DNA from: Pararge aegeria
Lineage: Eukaryota > Arthropoda > Insecta > Lepidoptera > Nymphalidae
Length of the DNA stretch: 64,000 nt
Direction of reading: 5' to 3'
Assembly: GCF_905163445.1 (NCBI RefSeq)
Contig: NC_053202.1
Span: 4,588,001 to 4,652,000, forward strand
Positions 41,701 through 48,574 of this stretch are shown piece after piece; the first letter of the stretch is position 1; the number at the start of each line of letters is the position of its first letter. The notes under the pieces were generated by a model. The model was given only the letters and a program-made list of their open reading frames with translations. It had not been told where the DNA came from and did no database searches. The position numbers and the translations under genes were made by a program.

Positions 41701-44700
41701 TTGAAGTAGCTATTTCAGTTTTGTCTATTTCATTCACTGTTGATAGTGTATTATCCATTTTGAAATGTTTTTCCCTGTATGCGTGTGAAGCAAGTGTTCG
41801 TCACCACGGTATGATTAAAGATTAGCCTACAGTATTTTTCGTGTAGTGTAATATACGTCCTTCTTAGCAGCAATTCATGTGTTACAACTATGATATTCCA
41901 GAGTAGTAACATAGATTTTTTAGGTAAAGATTGTTTGAGTATGTTTGGTGTGTATAGCAAACTATATAGGGTGATTTTTGGTAGTAATTTGTAATTGTAA
42001 GTTATGGAATGTGACCTTTGAGAGATATGTGTGAGTAAAGTAAGTGATGTGTGTATGAAAATATTTAGCTCGCATGTTTTAAGATTATATACAATCAGAT
42101 AGATGTAGTAACAATGTAAATTTATAAGAGTGATTGACACTGTATTCACTAAGCATAGTCAGTCTTCTTGTTGCAGTTTTTGAATTTGGGCCTCGTTAGT
42201 AATCAGAATCACTCGCGAATTGTCGTCTTTCCTCACATACACTTTGCCATAAGACGTCCAACAGTATTTATATAGACCCGAATTTGTAAGCCCTCTTCCC
42301 AGAAAATATAGTCGGGAGGCCTTCGCTGTTAAGTTTTCAGATATGTAAACCGGAGTGTCTGGTTCACGGCGTAGTCCTAAATGTTTCGCACAGATTTTTG
42401 TCTTGTTTTTTATATTAAAAGACTTACTCATTTTAAGGAAGTTATTTTTGGTTATTGTTGACATTGTTTCTATTATTATAGGCGTATTCCTTTGTCCTTC
42501 CTTTCTTGGACGTACTCTATATATGTCTCTTATATCAGACCTACTTATTTCACAATCAATGTTTTTGGACAGGCAAGTTACCATGTCAAGCAAATCCTCC
42601 TTAGTCTCTTTATCATTCCTCGGCACATTTTTAACTTCAAAGCTAGTTTTCCTCATCCCTTTCTGTATGTCTTCAATTTTATCTTCCAAAATAGTTATGT
42701 ATTTTCTATCTTCCTGCGCTTGCATTTCCAATAATTCAATTTTCTTTTTATATTCTTCATTTTGAGATGTGAGAAATGCAATAGAATTTTCTATGTTTCG
42801 ATTTGATTGCTGAATGTCTGCTAGTGTCGGTGTAATTTTCTTTATTTCTTCACTATTTGTGGACACCATAGAGTGTATCAAGCTTTTCATTTCCTCCTTG
42901 AATACAGAGAATTCAAAACTAAAGTCCTCTTTTTCCCTCTTTCTTTTGTTACGCAATGAGACAAAACTTGATGTTGAGTCCGATTTGTTAGGCGAATCTT
43001 CCGCAATGTTAGATTCAGAGAATGATTTGTTCATATTGAATCCTTTAATTTATGTTATATTAACTTTTGATAATCTTAGAAGGTAATTTAGTTTATCAAA
43101 TCTGAACTCCTCGACAGTGTGGGACAAGCATTACCAATCATATCAGTCGAAAGTATGGCTCAGGCATTATAATACCCCAACTAAGAGATCAAATGCGCAT
43201 GTGCTCCATTCGCTGTACAAACAATAACAAAAGTCTGGATGTTCAAATGTCACAATCGTTACAGTTAGTAATTGTCAGGTACCAGGGTTGCATGAGCTCA
43301 GCGCAGGTCAACGTTAACGGCCACGCCTCGGAACAAGATGGCTTCAATGAAGGAGGCGCTTACGCAGCAGTGAATCACGCCCTCCAGCAAGATGGCTGTC
43401 CTGAAGGGGCGGCGCATACACTCTTAACTCTGACGTCGCCGCTGAGACGGGGCCTGTGGCTTCCTAATAGACCTCCTGAACACTTATGCACTCCTATTAT
43501 TTTAAATTTATTTTTTGAACACAATTTAATTTAATATTAATATATATAAAAATTTACACTATGATCGCACGTCTACTCGATACCGAGGTCCGGGGGGAAG
43601 GGGATACTACTAATTAGAGATACTGAAACGATTTAATGCTTTAAGATAACAATAAGAGGTTTATTTTAGTAGGTAATACGTAGGTTGATTGTAATAACGC
43701 CGGCAACCACGCCCTTTAGACCGGAACACAGCGATGCTGCTTGGCGGAAAAACCCGTGGCGGAAGTAATCCTCCGGACGAGCTCCCGTCACAAAAAGTAT
43801 TTACTACTACAAAAAATTACATGCGAACGATCAGCGTTATCCCGAAAAAACAAACAAAGAGTTCAACAAAAACTTCACACCCAGATAAATACATCAGCTT
43901 AAAAAACAAAATAAATTGACAACTACCTTTTTATATTAAAAATATAGAAAAGGAGAGGGAAATTGTAATATCTATTTTAAATTGTGCTACTAATTGAAAA
44001 CAGTACTCTCTGTTGGATAAATATTTTTTATTAATATTAGGATTTTTTTTTTATTTCAGTGCACGGTTATATACAAATCGGAATCGGTCTCCTACTAGTT
44101 CCACAGACGGGTTTTTTGTTATTTTTTTAAAGCTATGCCATTTTTTCTTGTTTCAACACAGACAGTTGCCCTTGACTGAAAACTCATCTGGTTAACCTGT
44201 TAGTGGTGTTCGCCCATATCCAGGCCGTATCAGGTTTATATCATTGAATTAAAAACATACAGAATCCTCGTTCAGCCATTATTGTATGCAGTGTATTGTG
44301 TCCAAAAACACTTAAAACACCCCGCGCACTTTACACCCGTGGAATGTTGCTAGCTTACAAACTTTTTCCCATTATCACATTTTATTGTGAACGCTTAGAA
44401 CATTAATTACTGTCTATCTGCTAAATGGTATGAAGTGACTAACCGTTTGTTCGAGAAATCATTCTAAAGTTAAAATCTAAAGTTCAAATCAGATTAGTTT
44501 TTGATGTTCCAATATTAGTCGTGTAAACGGTTTCTGTATGTTCTTAATTCTGTGGTTTATATGTATACGCGACTTCGTGCCGGAACGCGAAAACGCATAG
44601 CAGGCTCAAAAACTAGCAAAGACATCCAACAGACAAAAAACAAAGCATTCTTCAGCTTCATAAAATTTACTTGATTTAATATTATTACCTACTATAGAAC

Positions 44701-45293
44701 TCTCACAGACCGACAAAGTGACGGATTAGATAGACAATATTTAATTAAACGCGAAGCTATCTCGTGACGATCAGTTAGTTCATTAAATAGACCAAACGCA
44801 TAATCTTACTTAGTTTAACTATTCAAAATGTAGTCCAGAAGTCGAAAGGGTATCTTATCTATTGAAATAAATGGATAAAGCAATTATTTGTGCAGTAAAC
44901 TGTAGCTATACTGAAGCTATACCTATTGTAACTTGAGTACCTATATTCAAACCATGTGATATCTTCCAGGCGTTCGATCAGGCATAATGTCAACACAGGT
45001 CTATTTTGCATGTAAAAAAAAACTGGGGTTGAACCTGCGTCCATTTAGTTTCCATGCCATAGCCGGTTTTAAGAATGATAGAAGAGGCAGACCGAATCTA
45101 TGAAAGCTTGTTTTATTAAGAACGTGAAACGAAACTACTAGATAGGTATTAAACAGACTTGAAAAATTATTGATGAATATCTTTGCCTGAAAAAAAGGTC
45201 TAAAAGTAAAAAAAAAAAACAAAACATACCCAGAGATGCCGCCAAATATTGGCGCCATTGCAATTTGAAGTCTTGCACAAACGTATCAAACAT
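27449..45293 (-). CDS. SLC2-type sugar porter, facilitated trehalose transporter Tret1-like
   Basis: A complete ten-exon gene. Exons in transcript order: 45293-45230, 36101-35949, 33971-33769, 33234-33048, 31480-31316, 30598-30462, 30259-30167, 29081-28970, 28314-28200, 27608-27449; all have AG/GT borders, and 1389 nt give 462 residues plus TAA. Members of the MFS sugar porter family (SLC2) have 12 membrane helices and move sugars across the plasma membrane by facilitated diffusion. Visible motifs: NRIGRRW after helix 2, YIGEIAE in helix 4, PETP after helix 6, QLSGID in helix 7, DRLGRK, GPVPW in helix 10 and PETKGKT at the C-terminus. The start ATG has in-frame stops (TAG, TGA) directly upstream. 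Several residues that contact sugar in GLUT1 are replaced, so the substrate is uncertain; 'trehalose' rests on family resemblance only. Intron 1 holds a nearly complete retrotransposon. Confidence 0.92.
27665..27905 (-). mobile_element. RTE-like 3' end in the last transporter intron
   Basis: The minus strand encodes LEWRSRTGKRSVGKPPTRV then a broken continuation, with ACCACTGCTGGGCATAGGTC on plus. Same family as 10441-10760. Confidence 0.7.
28200..28314 (-). CDS. Transporter exon 9 (helices 10-11)
   Basis: Encodes VGPVPWILVAEMFPVRTKCL through SFMCWMAGFVWT. The acceptor is AACACAG and the donor GTATTT. GPVPW is the helix 10 hallmark; Cys-Trp stands where GLUT1 has Asn-Trp (411-412). Confidence 0.95.
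28315..28784. other. Transporter intron 8
   Basis: Contains a scrap of the CR1-like 3' end at about 28580-28680 (CGGAAGGCAGATTTTATCGA, ACTCAGCAGTTGCTCTTTT). Nothing else recognised. Confidence 0.5.
28785..28840 (+). mobile_element. SINE2 scrap
   Basis: CACTTGCTTTAACGGTGAAG and GGAAACCTGCAATTC only. Confidence 0.6.
28970..29081 (-). CDS. Transporter exon 8 (helices 9-10)
   Basis: Encodes GIIGIYALLDSHFKYNVEPF and IPLLCLIIYMVLFTL. The acceptor is ATTCTAG and the donor GTAAGT. It contains no ATG-initiated ORF, and was placed by the required phase (0 in, 1 out) and by the need for helix 9/10 between exons 7 and 9. Confidence 0.88.
29140..29530. repeat. Interspersed repeat fragments in transporter intron 7
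   Basis: 29140-29230 shares CTGCCGCTAAGTAGCATTGT with 22867-23060. 29400-29530 (CCTTGCATGCCCTGCAAAG, ATGGTTTTCCACTTATC) is an inverted relative of 26200-26310. Confidence 0.45.
29838..29935 (+). repeat. Repeat related to the hairpin element at 58914-59043
   Basis: TTTCAATAAATATAAATTAA, GTATTGTGAATAAAAAAAT and AAAAAAAGCGTGGGG also occur, inverted, at about 58914-59060. Confidence 0.6.
30167..30259 (-). CDS. Transporter exon 7 (helices 8-9)
   Basis: Thirty-one codons encoding VVTSCITPLVVDRLGRKLLM and WTTSLGLTIFL. The acceptor is TTTTCAG and the donor GTAAGA. DRLGRK is the second R-x-G-R-R-type loop. Confidence 0.93.
30462..30598 (-). CDS. Transporter exon 6 (helix 7)
   Basis: Encodes ICVFLAMLLQLSGIDVLLFY and SAADGTIIMGVVQ. 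The acceptor is TTTTCAG and the donor GTATAT. The QQLSGIN motif of sugar porters reads LQLSGID here. It has no internal ATG-led ORF of useful size and was found by phase and homology. Confidence 0.92.
31000..31090 (-). repeat. Interspersed repeat with GCGGCCTTATTGC
   Basis: Antisense variant of the AATAAAG-ending family (CACTTTATTGCACGTATAAC, AAAGGCGGCCTTATTGC). A run of AGA triplets (30953-30976) lies beside it. Confidence 0.55.
31316..31480 (-). CDS. Transporter exon 5 (cytosolic loop)
   Basis: Encodes RIDEASSVLQKLRGLPKEAV through REFKEPTRISDLWATRGNLK, the central cytosolic loop between helices 6 and 7. The acceptor is CAACAG and the donor GTAAGC. Confidence 0.93.
31481..33047. other. Transporter intron 4, nothing recognised
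   Basis: AT-rich DNA with no recognisable exon, RNA gene or repeat family. Confidence 0.5.
33048..33234 (-). CDS. Transporter exon 4 (helices 5-6)
   Basis: Encodes DKIRGSLSALFLLFINVGFL and ends WYIPETPFFLVFK, the PETP version of the PESP motif. The acceptor is TTTTTAG and the donor GTATGT. Helix 5 has Phe-Leu where GLUT1 has Asn-Gln (160-161). Confidence 0.94.
33420..33560 (-). mobile_element. SINE3 head fragment
   Basis: Antisense tRNA-like head (GGGATCGAACGCGGGACCTC, GTTGCGCCAGGGAGATCG) and the start of the body. Confidence 0.7.
33583..33715 (+). repeat. Interspersed repeat ending AATAAAG
   Basis: TTTCCTGGAAGAGATCGCTA, CTAAGCGATAAGGCCGCCC and GGTGTACAAATAAAGTG. It lies about 50 bp past the exon 3 donor of the transporter. 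Confidence 0.65.
33769..33971 (-). CDS. Transporter exon 3 (helices 2-4)
   Basis: Encodes PLITVPLSNRIGRRWIIIMS through LPTLYAARIMWGCATGMQF and VPLYIGEIAE. The acceptor is TTGCAG and the donor GTAAGT. Contains the N-R-x-G-R-R loop motif of the family. Confidence 0.95.
34113..34441 (+). mobile_element. Composite tRNA-like short retroelement, 11-bp target duplication
   Basis: Flanked by TCTTGGTGTTT (34102-34112, 34442-34452). Starts with inverted arms (about 34112-34136 and 34160-34186) and ends with one tRNA-like stretch (box-A-like TAGCTTAATTGG, box B GGTTCAAATCC). Relative of 3059-3504. Confidence 0.75.
34483..34866 (+). mobile_element. Helitron-type element, complete, 384 bp
   Basis: Begins TC (TCTATCTATCTATATATAT) and ends with the hairpin TAGCCCGGCGAAGCGGGCTG shortly before CTAG. 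It lies between A and T of a SINE1, without a target duplication, as expected of Helitrons. No ORF. Confidence 0.82.
34984..35205 (-). mobile_element. SINE2 copy, head missing
   Basis: Antisense: ATCATATCAACCCATTGCCG, GGTGGACTCCACACGCC and GTTGAAGCAAGTGACATT. Confidence 0.8.
35275..35710 (+). mobile_element. Helitron-type element, second family
   Basis: Starts near TCCCTACTAATATTATAAAT (the exact 5' end is blurred by CCCTAT repeats) and ends GAAGTCGCGGGCAACAGCTAG before T. The internal block ACGCAAAAACTACTTAACCG is typical of abundant lepidopteran Helitrons. No ORF. Confidence 0.65.
35949..36101 (-). CDS. Transporter exon 2 (helix 1 to helix 2)
   Basis: Encodes SYGSLCTGMSMGWTSPVFPQ and ends EESWIGSLLVLGGLL, typical of insect SLC2 proteins. 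The acceptor is AATTCAG and the donor GTAAGT. Confidence 0.92.
36291..36540 (+). repeat. Repeat family 'TCCGGTTTCGGAGCGAAAC', longest copy
   Basis: ACAATTATTCATTATAAAGC, ACTCCGGTTTCGGAGCGAAA, GGGTACATTGCCGAGGATC, AAGTAACGCCTGCTTC. It includes a central block missing from the 23740 and 24625 copies. Confidence 0.75.
36673..36728 (+). mobile_element. hAT-like MITE right end
   Basis: TTTTAGGGTAGGCAGTGCTT and GTGCACGCCACTG: the right half of the MITE at 5448-5591. Confidence 0.6.
36729..38222. other. Transporter intron 1, nothing recognised
   Basis: AT-rich DNA, no gene or known repeat. 37180-37270 weakly resembles the segment after 29880 (AAAAAGCGTG, GATGGCGCT). Confidence 0.5.
38223..38390 (+). 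mobile_element. Small Helitron-like element
   Basis: Begins TCTCTTATATACATATTTC after A, contains GGTTGGACCGATTTGAATGA, and ends GCGCTGGGGTCCGCTAG before T. These ends are Helitron-like; the terminal hairpin is weak. Confidence 0.55.
38697..38790. repeat. (GT)n microsatellite at the 3' end of retrotransposon A
   Basis: GT dinucleotides with two GAGTGTTTGTG interruptions 42 bp apart, starting right after the ORF2 stop. Probably part of the element's 3' end. Confidence 0.85.
38804..41758 (-). CDS. Retrotransposon A ORF2: AP endonuclease + reverse transcriptase
   Basis: 984 residues, uninterrupted. The N-terminal AP-like endonuclease (residues about 35-240) shows TQNIRSI, ILTECRL, VVTGDINI and LDHFM. 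The reverse transcriptase (about 470-760) shows YRPISVLTGMSKVMEK, QYGFRQGKST, FLDLKKAFDTV, GVPQGSVLGPTLFLIYINDL and the catalytic YADD in YSYADDTAIVF, then KYLGIIID. No RNase H or zinc knuckle was seen after it. It makes the nick and copies the element RNA by target-primed reverse transcription. It starts at a true ATG that overlaps the stop of a short upstream ORF. Probably still coding-competent. Confidence 0.93.
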   Translation of the reverse strand: MDNTLSTVNEIDKTEIATSINCDIENLNEYIHINKKDLTIITQNIRSIYKNIDDLQVTISNLRHEIDILILTECRLDDSKNLPQLNNYISFATANRLNQNDGVVIFVKSNLNPKIKEIILDQASCVQIDIFNHIILGIYRSPSNTNTDRFTESLRMHLDIIKTCKSIVVTGDININLIQKPNESSTDHKNRHNYLNMLSTFGLLPGHILPTRDNSCLDHFMLKLDRKKINASVAVFNTTITDHLMVFCSLTKIKYARETTKKKTYIDFDKALITLANKNLSSLLQCDDPNSLLETLTTKITESLQENTHTMNLPKKQRTLKPWITHGILRCIRHRNNLQKQLKRNPDDNILKITFKRYRNYCNNLIKKVKRLHDRKLLLDKNPKVLWNNVRNLTNSKPSKTTNSQLLDIDPCPAKAVNSVNNFFANVGPNLAKEIESNNQLSLLHKSIEIPNGNNQLSSFVILNTDHEEVTSILLKLKSDSASGIDNIPTKFLKRSKDLIVPILTYLANLCFTKGVFPSLMKQSIITPVYKNGEKTQINNYRPISVLTGMSKVMEKLINNRLIHYLNKFNILSTSQYGFRQGKSTQDIILDLTSRITDHLDQKNKCLTVFLDLKKAFDTVSIPILVKKLHNIGIRGNQLNLMKDYLSNRTQRVKIDDYISSDLEMTFGVPQGSVLGPTLFLIYINDLCDFKINSGHIYSYADDTAIVFYGKTWIEVHSAAETGLRKISSWLNAHFLTLNTNKTNYICFAINNKSQPITSNLKIHYCDDQSVICTCPTIDKINSTKYLGIIIDQRLSWHSHLELISSRIRKLIWIFKILRHVATNKVVKQVYTALAKSILSYCVPIWGGASKIKFLELERSHRALLKVMYCKPYRFPTIELYSIDNLLSVRKLYILQLLLRRHKTVTIDINTKTKRRINIRTGSNIVKTTFAKKQYTRQSTYIYKKVNSLLNIHSLNTYQLKKTLTEWLGKLTYEDTEALLEANK
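41751..42149 (-). other. Inter-ORF open frame of retrotransposon A
   Basis: 132 codons open from 9 nt after the ORF1 stop to a TAA overlapping the ORF2 start (ATGGATAA). Hydrophobic, low-complexity composition and no recognised domain. Listed because element B has a frame in the same place; it may not be translated. Confidence 0.35.
42159..43034 (-). CDS. Retrotransposon A ORF1: coiled-coil RNA-binding protein
   Basis: 291 residues. Basic patch KRKREKE near residue 32, predicted coiled coil at about 60-125 (heptad-like ESLIHS to EDRKYITILEDKIEDIQ), a central domain with FEVKNVPRNDKE, and a C-terminal part with VYISENLTAKASRLYF and YCWTSYGKVYVRK. That C-terminal pattern resembles the domain shared by baculovirus FP proteins and many lepidopteran retrotransposon ORF1 proteins. 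Likely binds element RNA to form the ribonucleoprotein; inferred from position and coiled coil. Confidence 0.8.
   Translation of the reverse strand: MNKSFSESNIAEDSPNKSDSTSSFVSLRNKRKREKEDFSFEFSVFKEEMKSLIHSMVSTNSEEIKKITPTLADIQQSNRNIENSIAFLTSQNEEYKKKIELLEMQAQEDRKYITILEDKIEDIQKGMRKTSFEVKNVPRNDKETKEDLLDMVTCLSKNIDCEISRSDIRDIYRVRPRKEGQRNTPIIIETMSTITKNNFLKMSKSFNIKNKTKICAKHLGLRREPDTPVYISENLTAKASRLYFLGRGLTNSGLYKYCWTSYGKVYVRKDDNSRVILITNEAQIQKLQQED
43035..43605 (-). other. 5' region of retrotransposon A
   Basis: Non-coding 5' region of the element. Two blocks are shared with element B at the same spacing: TTATGCACTCCTA (43484-43496 plus) and CCGGGGGGAAG (43590-43600 plus). The plus-strand 113-aa ORF here is a shadow. 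Confidence 0.65.
43606..45229. other. Transporter intron 1, distal part
   Basis: A repeat scrap at 43690-43800 (GCCGGCAACCACGCCCTTT, inverse of the 22867 family). Otherwise AT-rich, nothing recognised. Confidence 0.45.
45230..45293 (-). CDS. Transporter exon 1 (start codon)
   Basis: Encodes MFDTFVQDFKLQWRQYLAAS plus L, a cytosolic N-terminus leading into helix 1. The donor is GTATGT. In-frame TAG and TGA lie just 5' of the ATG. It ends one base into the Ala codon completed by exon 2. Confidence 0.82.
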
Positions 45294-45972
45294 CACTCAC
45301 TATTCAACTTTAATAATCGAACACGAACTTTTTAAACTTTGTTATTACTAACCGCACTTTTGCTAAACGTGTATTCAGTCTCTCATTGCGATTTAGTCTG
45401 TACAAGACTAGGCGCACTTGTTTTACTCAGGCAGAATTTGCCATTCACATTTGTTTTTTTTAAATGATCGTAATTGACATCTGCGAAAAACCCCCTGGCT
45501 TGCGTATTTTATAAAACGCTTCCTTGTGAAAAAGAAATTGGCAATTAAAAGCAAAAAAACTTATTCGTTTTATGTGAAGCCGAATTTGAAATTCTAAGTT
45601 GTCAGTTGCAGAATTTTTTTTGTATTATTAAAAAAAATTAAGTCTTATATTTCATATTTTTTGTTTGTGAAATTTTGAAGTTAAGTGATAAAATTCTGTA
45701 TTTCGAAATAGGACAGATACTTAATATATGTCGGAAGTTCAGCCTGACCCGCTTCCGTTGGAGAATAGTTTTTACCGAATAAGCTACCGATGAATATTTA
45801 GGAGCTGAACCGATCTTGGCGAAAAGTTGCAAAGACACTATTAACCGTAAACAGGCGTTTGATAATTTGAAGCCTTGGAAATAAAGAAGAAACTCACTTG
45901 ATAGAAAGTGCAGATGTGGGTAAAAAATGGGTTCGCTTGCGTAAAATATGCCTATTCACTCTTGTTTTGAAG
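45294..45972. other. 5' flank of the transporter gene
   Basis: Upstream of the transporter ATG on the minus strand; should hold its promoter and 5' UTR. I could not place a transcription start or TATA box with confidence. Confidence 0.4.
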
Positions 45973-46168
45973 ATACCCAGGCTGTAAGAGTTAGGAAGCA
46001 CAGTACTCTGGATCTGGGTGTCAAATCCCATCACCCATGCTTATAAGAAAATAAGGATATTGACAACATACAGATGTAAGCATGCCCGATGTCTTGCGGT
46101 GCAGTAGTAATATAGTAAAGAGGGAACGAGATCAGAACAGTTTTCTCACACTCTCCCCGAAGTAAGCC
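45973..46168 (+). repeat. Two-copy repeat, copy 1
   Basis: ATACCCAGGCTGTAAGAGTT through AAGCATGCCCGATGTCTTGC to CTCTCCCCGAAG. Matches 47705-47930 but lacks about 30 bp. Family not identified. Confidence 0.7.
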
Positions 46169-47064
46169 ATACGATGATGATCGAGACTCTGCAGTTTACC
46201 GATTATGTCGTCTTATCTCATACAAAAAGGGACGAGAAAATAGTAGACATGTTCATCTCGCGGAGCGCATGTTAGCTCTTTTGGAAAAGAACTGCATGAT
46301 TTCGCGGGATTCTTTTAGAACGGCAACAAATGTCTAAGTCGATAGCTGTAGCATCTAAAGTTAAGCGCATAAACGCACTTCAGTCATATTTGTATAGACT
46401 GGAGCCTTCAGAGTCCATTTAAAATTGATAAAGATAGTCTACTTGTTCACATTTTTGGGGTTCTCTTACCGAAATGTAAAAACTGCTGATGTTATGGTTT
46501 TCACCGTGTATTTTTTTATGATAACTTCGGGCATTTCTGTCTCTACAAGTTGAACTAGGGAAAAGAGTGTGTACATACTGTGTAACTAAATATTTCATTA
46601 TTATGAATACCTGCTGTAATATCCCATCGGTTCAGTATCCTTTTTATAACTGGCTTTTCATGGCAAGAAATCTTCTTCTTCTTCTTTACACACTATGAAA
46701 TATAGTCGTTTCCGCTGTTTGTACTCTTAGATCCATGGGCGTACTCAGGGCAGATGCAGGGTGCATCCTGGAAATCTCGCAGAAAATGTATAAACTCTCT
46801 TAAAAAATGTATAGGGGCAAAGATACAGACAAACAGAGAAAACAACGCAGCGGATTTTAAAGCAGTACGTACAGCAATAGATAGAGTGATTCAAGAGGTT
46901 TATATGTAATAAAACTACCACTGTATACCTACTTAGTAGAGAAAAGCAAAGAACTTTAAAAGCATTTGGAAATGTAATGACAAACATATTTATGAGCGCT
47001 TGAATTGCAAACGCTGGTGAACATTTCCTCGAACCTGTGCGTCCGTAAATGATGCTATGTGCGT
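46169..47064. other. Intergenic, nothing recognised
   Basis: AT-rich intergenic DNA; no supported gene or repeat. Confidence 0.45.
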
Positions 47065-47216
47065 TTTAAGCAATATAAATATCACTTGCTTTATCGGTGA
47101 AGGAAAATATCGTGAGGAAACCTCAGAGGCGTGGACTCCACCAAACCGCCCGAGACCAGCGTGGTGGACTGCGGTCTGCAATGGGCCGGTAATGGGTTGA
47201 TATGATCATGATGATA
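47065..47216 (+). mobile_element. SINE2 fragment
   Basis: CACTTGCTTTATCGGTGAAG, GGAAACCTCAGAGGCGTGG and GGGCCGGTAATGGGTTGATA; internally deleted 3' part. Confidence 0.75.
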
Positions 47217-47218
47217 AA

Positions 47219-47330
47219 AAAAATACCCGGCTTTTCTTAGACCAGGGCTCGTTTGGAACCCTCGTAGCTTTAGGTTTAAGTTAGCGAACGTAGTTATCAC
47301 CATCACCTCATAATTATATTAACATATATT
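47219..47330 (+). mobile_element. CR1/Jockey-like 3' fragment
   Basis: ACCCGGCTTTTCTTAGACC, CTCGTTTGGAACCCTCGTAG, TTATCACCATCACCTC. Same family as 4030-4460. Confidence 0.65.
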
Positions 47331-47389
47331 ATATAAACGCTTCAACGTATAAACGCTTCATAAGTGCCTGTGATAGGCTTACATGAATA

Positions 47390-47704
47390 GAGCATTTTAG
47401 AATTGGAATTTAAATTTGGAATTTATTTTAATTTTTTTATGTAATAGAGGGTACCTGTGTATAAACTTATTTACAAAATCCTTAAAACATTACTTGCTGG
47501 AGAAAGATTATTATAAAATAAATGACTTCCTCAATGAGAATATTTAATATTGACAATAATAAGTCCGCCTCTCAATCTGGTTACAGCGCCCTCAAAGGAT
47601 TCCGTTTCAAATGTAAACATTAGATTGACATTCTTTTTGAAAAATATAATAATTATGTATTCTATATGACATTGTAATGGACTTGTAATTGAATAAATAA
47701 ATAA
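47390..47704 (+). mobile_element. Non-LTR retrotransposon 3' end
   Basis: Decayed C-terminal RT-region coding (KLIYKILKTLLAGERLL) then a 3' UTR ending TTGAATAAATAAATAAAT. 5' truncated. Confidence 0.5.
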
Positions 47705-47930
47705 ATACCCAGGCTGTAAGAGTTAGGAAGCACAGAACTCTGGAGGGCGTGTCAAACCCCATCACCCATGCGTATAAGAAAATAAGATGCTAATCGCTTT
47801 AGCTGCGAGTTTCTGGGATATTGACAAGATACGGATGTAAGCATGCCCGATGTTTTGCGGTGAGATAGTAAAATAGTAAAGAGGGCACGAGATCAAACAG
47901 TTTCCTGATCACGCTCCCCGAGGCACGCAT
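47705..47930 (+). repeat. Two-copy repeat, copy 2
   Basis: Matches 45973-46168 with an extra ~30 bp near ATGCTAATCGCTTTAGCTGC. It starts exactly at the end of the retrotransposon tail at 47704. Confidence 0.7.
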
Positions 47931-48574
47931 TTCTGCAATTTCTCTGATGCAAAACATTGACCACAGTGGCCAAAATCGGTCAGAGAAACCGTTTAACGTT
48001 TCCCTTCCAAAGTACGGAACCGTAAATGCGCGTGTTTGACTCGCACTTGACGGCTTTTTGTAATTACTTAAGGTCGAATAATTACAATAGCTATTAAGTT
48101 ATGAACACAAGTACTTAGCACTTCGGTACCTGCACCAACCTTGATCTTGAATGTCAATGAATTGCCTTCACATTTAGGTACGAAGTAATAATGTAAATTA
48201 AACCTTAAAATTATGGCCTTAAAGTGCACTTATTGTAGTACAAGATAAAAGGCGCCCATTCATTTCACTAGATTATCTTAAGGAGTAGTTGAGGAGTTTG
48301 AAGTTTAACTGATAAAATATTAGGTTCGTTTTGCAATAAACATTATATGTTTACAATAGTGATTGACTGTTGATGTTTAAAAAATTACGAAAGGATACTA
48401 AAACCAATTTTCTTTTTATGCATCTGTAACACTCACAGATTTTTCCCTTTCTATTTTTAAAACGAGCAAAAAAAAAACAATTATAGTTTTAGATTAAGTA
48501 ACTAAATTGAAATAAATTTAAATACAAGGTTTTCAATGTGACCTAGAAAGTTGACAGCCAACAATTCAAAATAC
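47931..48574. other. Intergenic, nothing recognised
   Basis: No supported gene or repeat. Confidence 0.45.

Larger units (their letters stand above)
38690..43605 (-). mobile_element. Non-LTR retrotransposon A, near complete, in transporter intron 1
   Basis: About 4.9 kb, same strand as the host gene. Order on the minus strand: a 5' region with CTTCCCCCCGGACCTCG near the end (43590-43600), ORF1 (43034-42159), a 400-nt inter-ORF stretch, ORF2 (41758-38804), then a (CA)n-rich 3' end. Both main ORFs are open. The APE-plus-RT layout without RNase H fits the Jockey/CR1 group; the exact clade is not certain. No target duplication could be identified. Confidence 0.85.

Noticed and set aside
43193..43534. 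113-codon plus-strand ORF
   Set aside because: Lies antisense over the 5' region of retrotransposon A with no recognisable domain.
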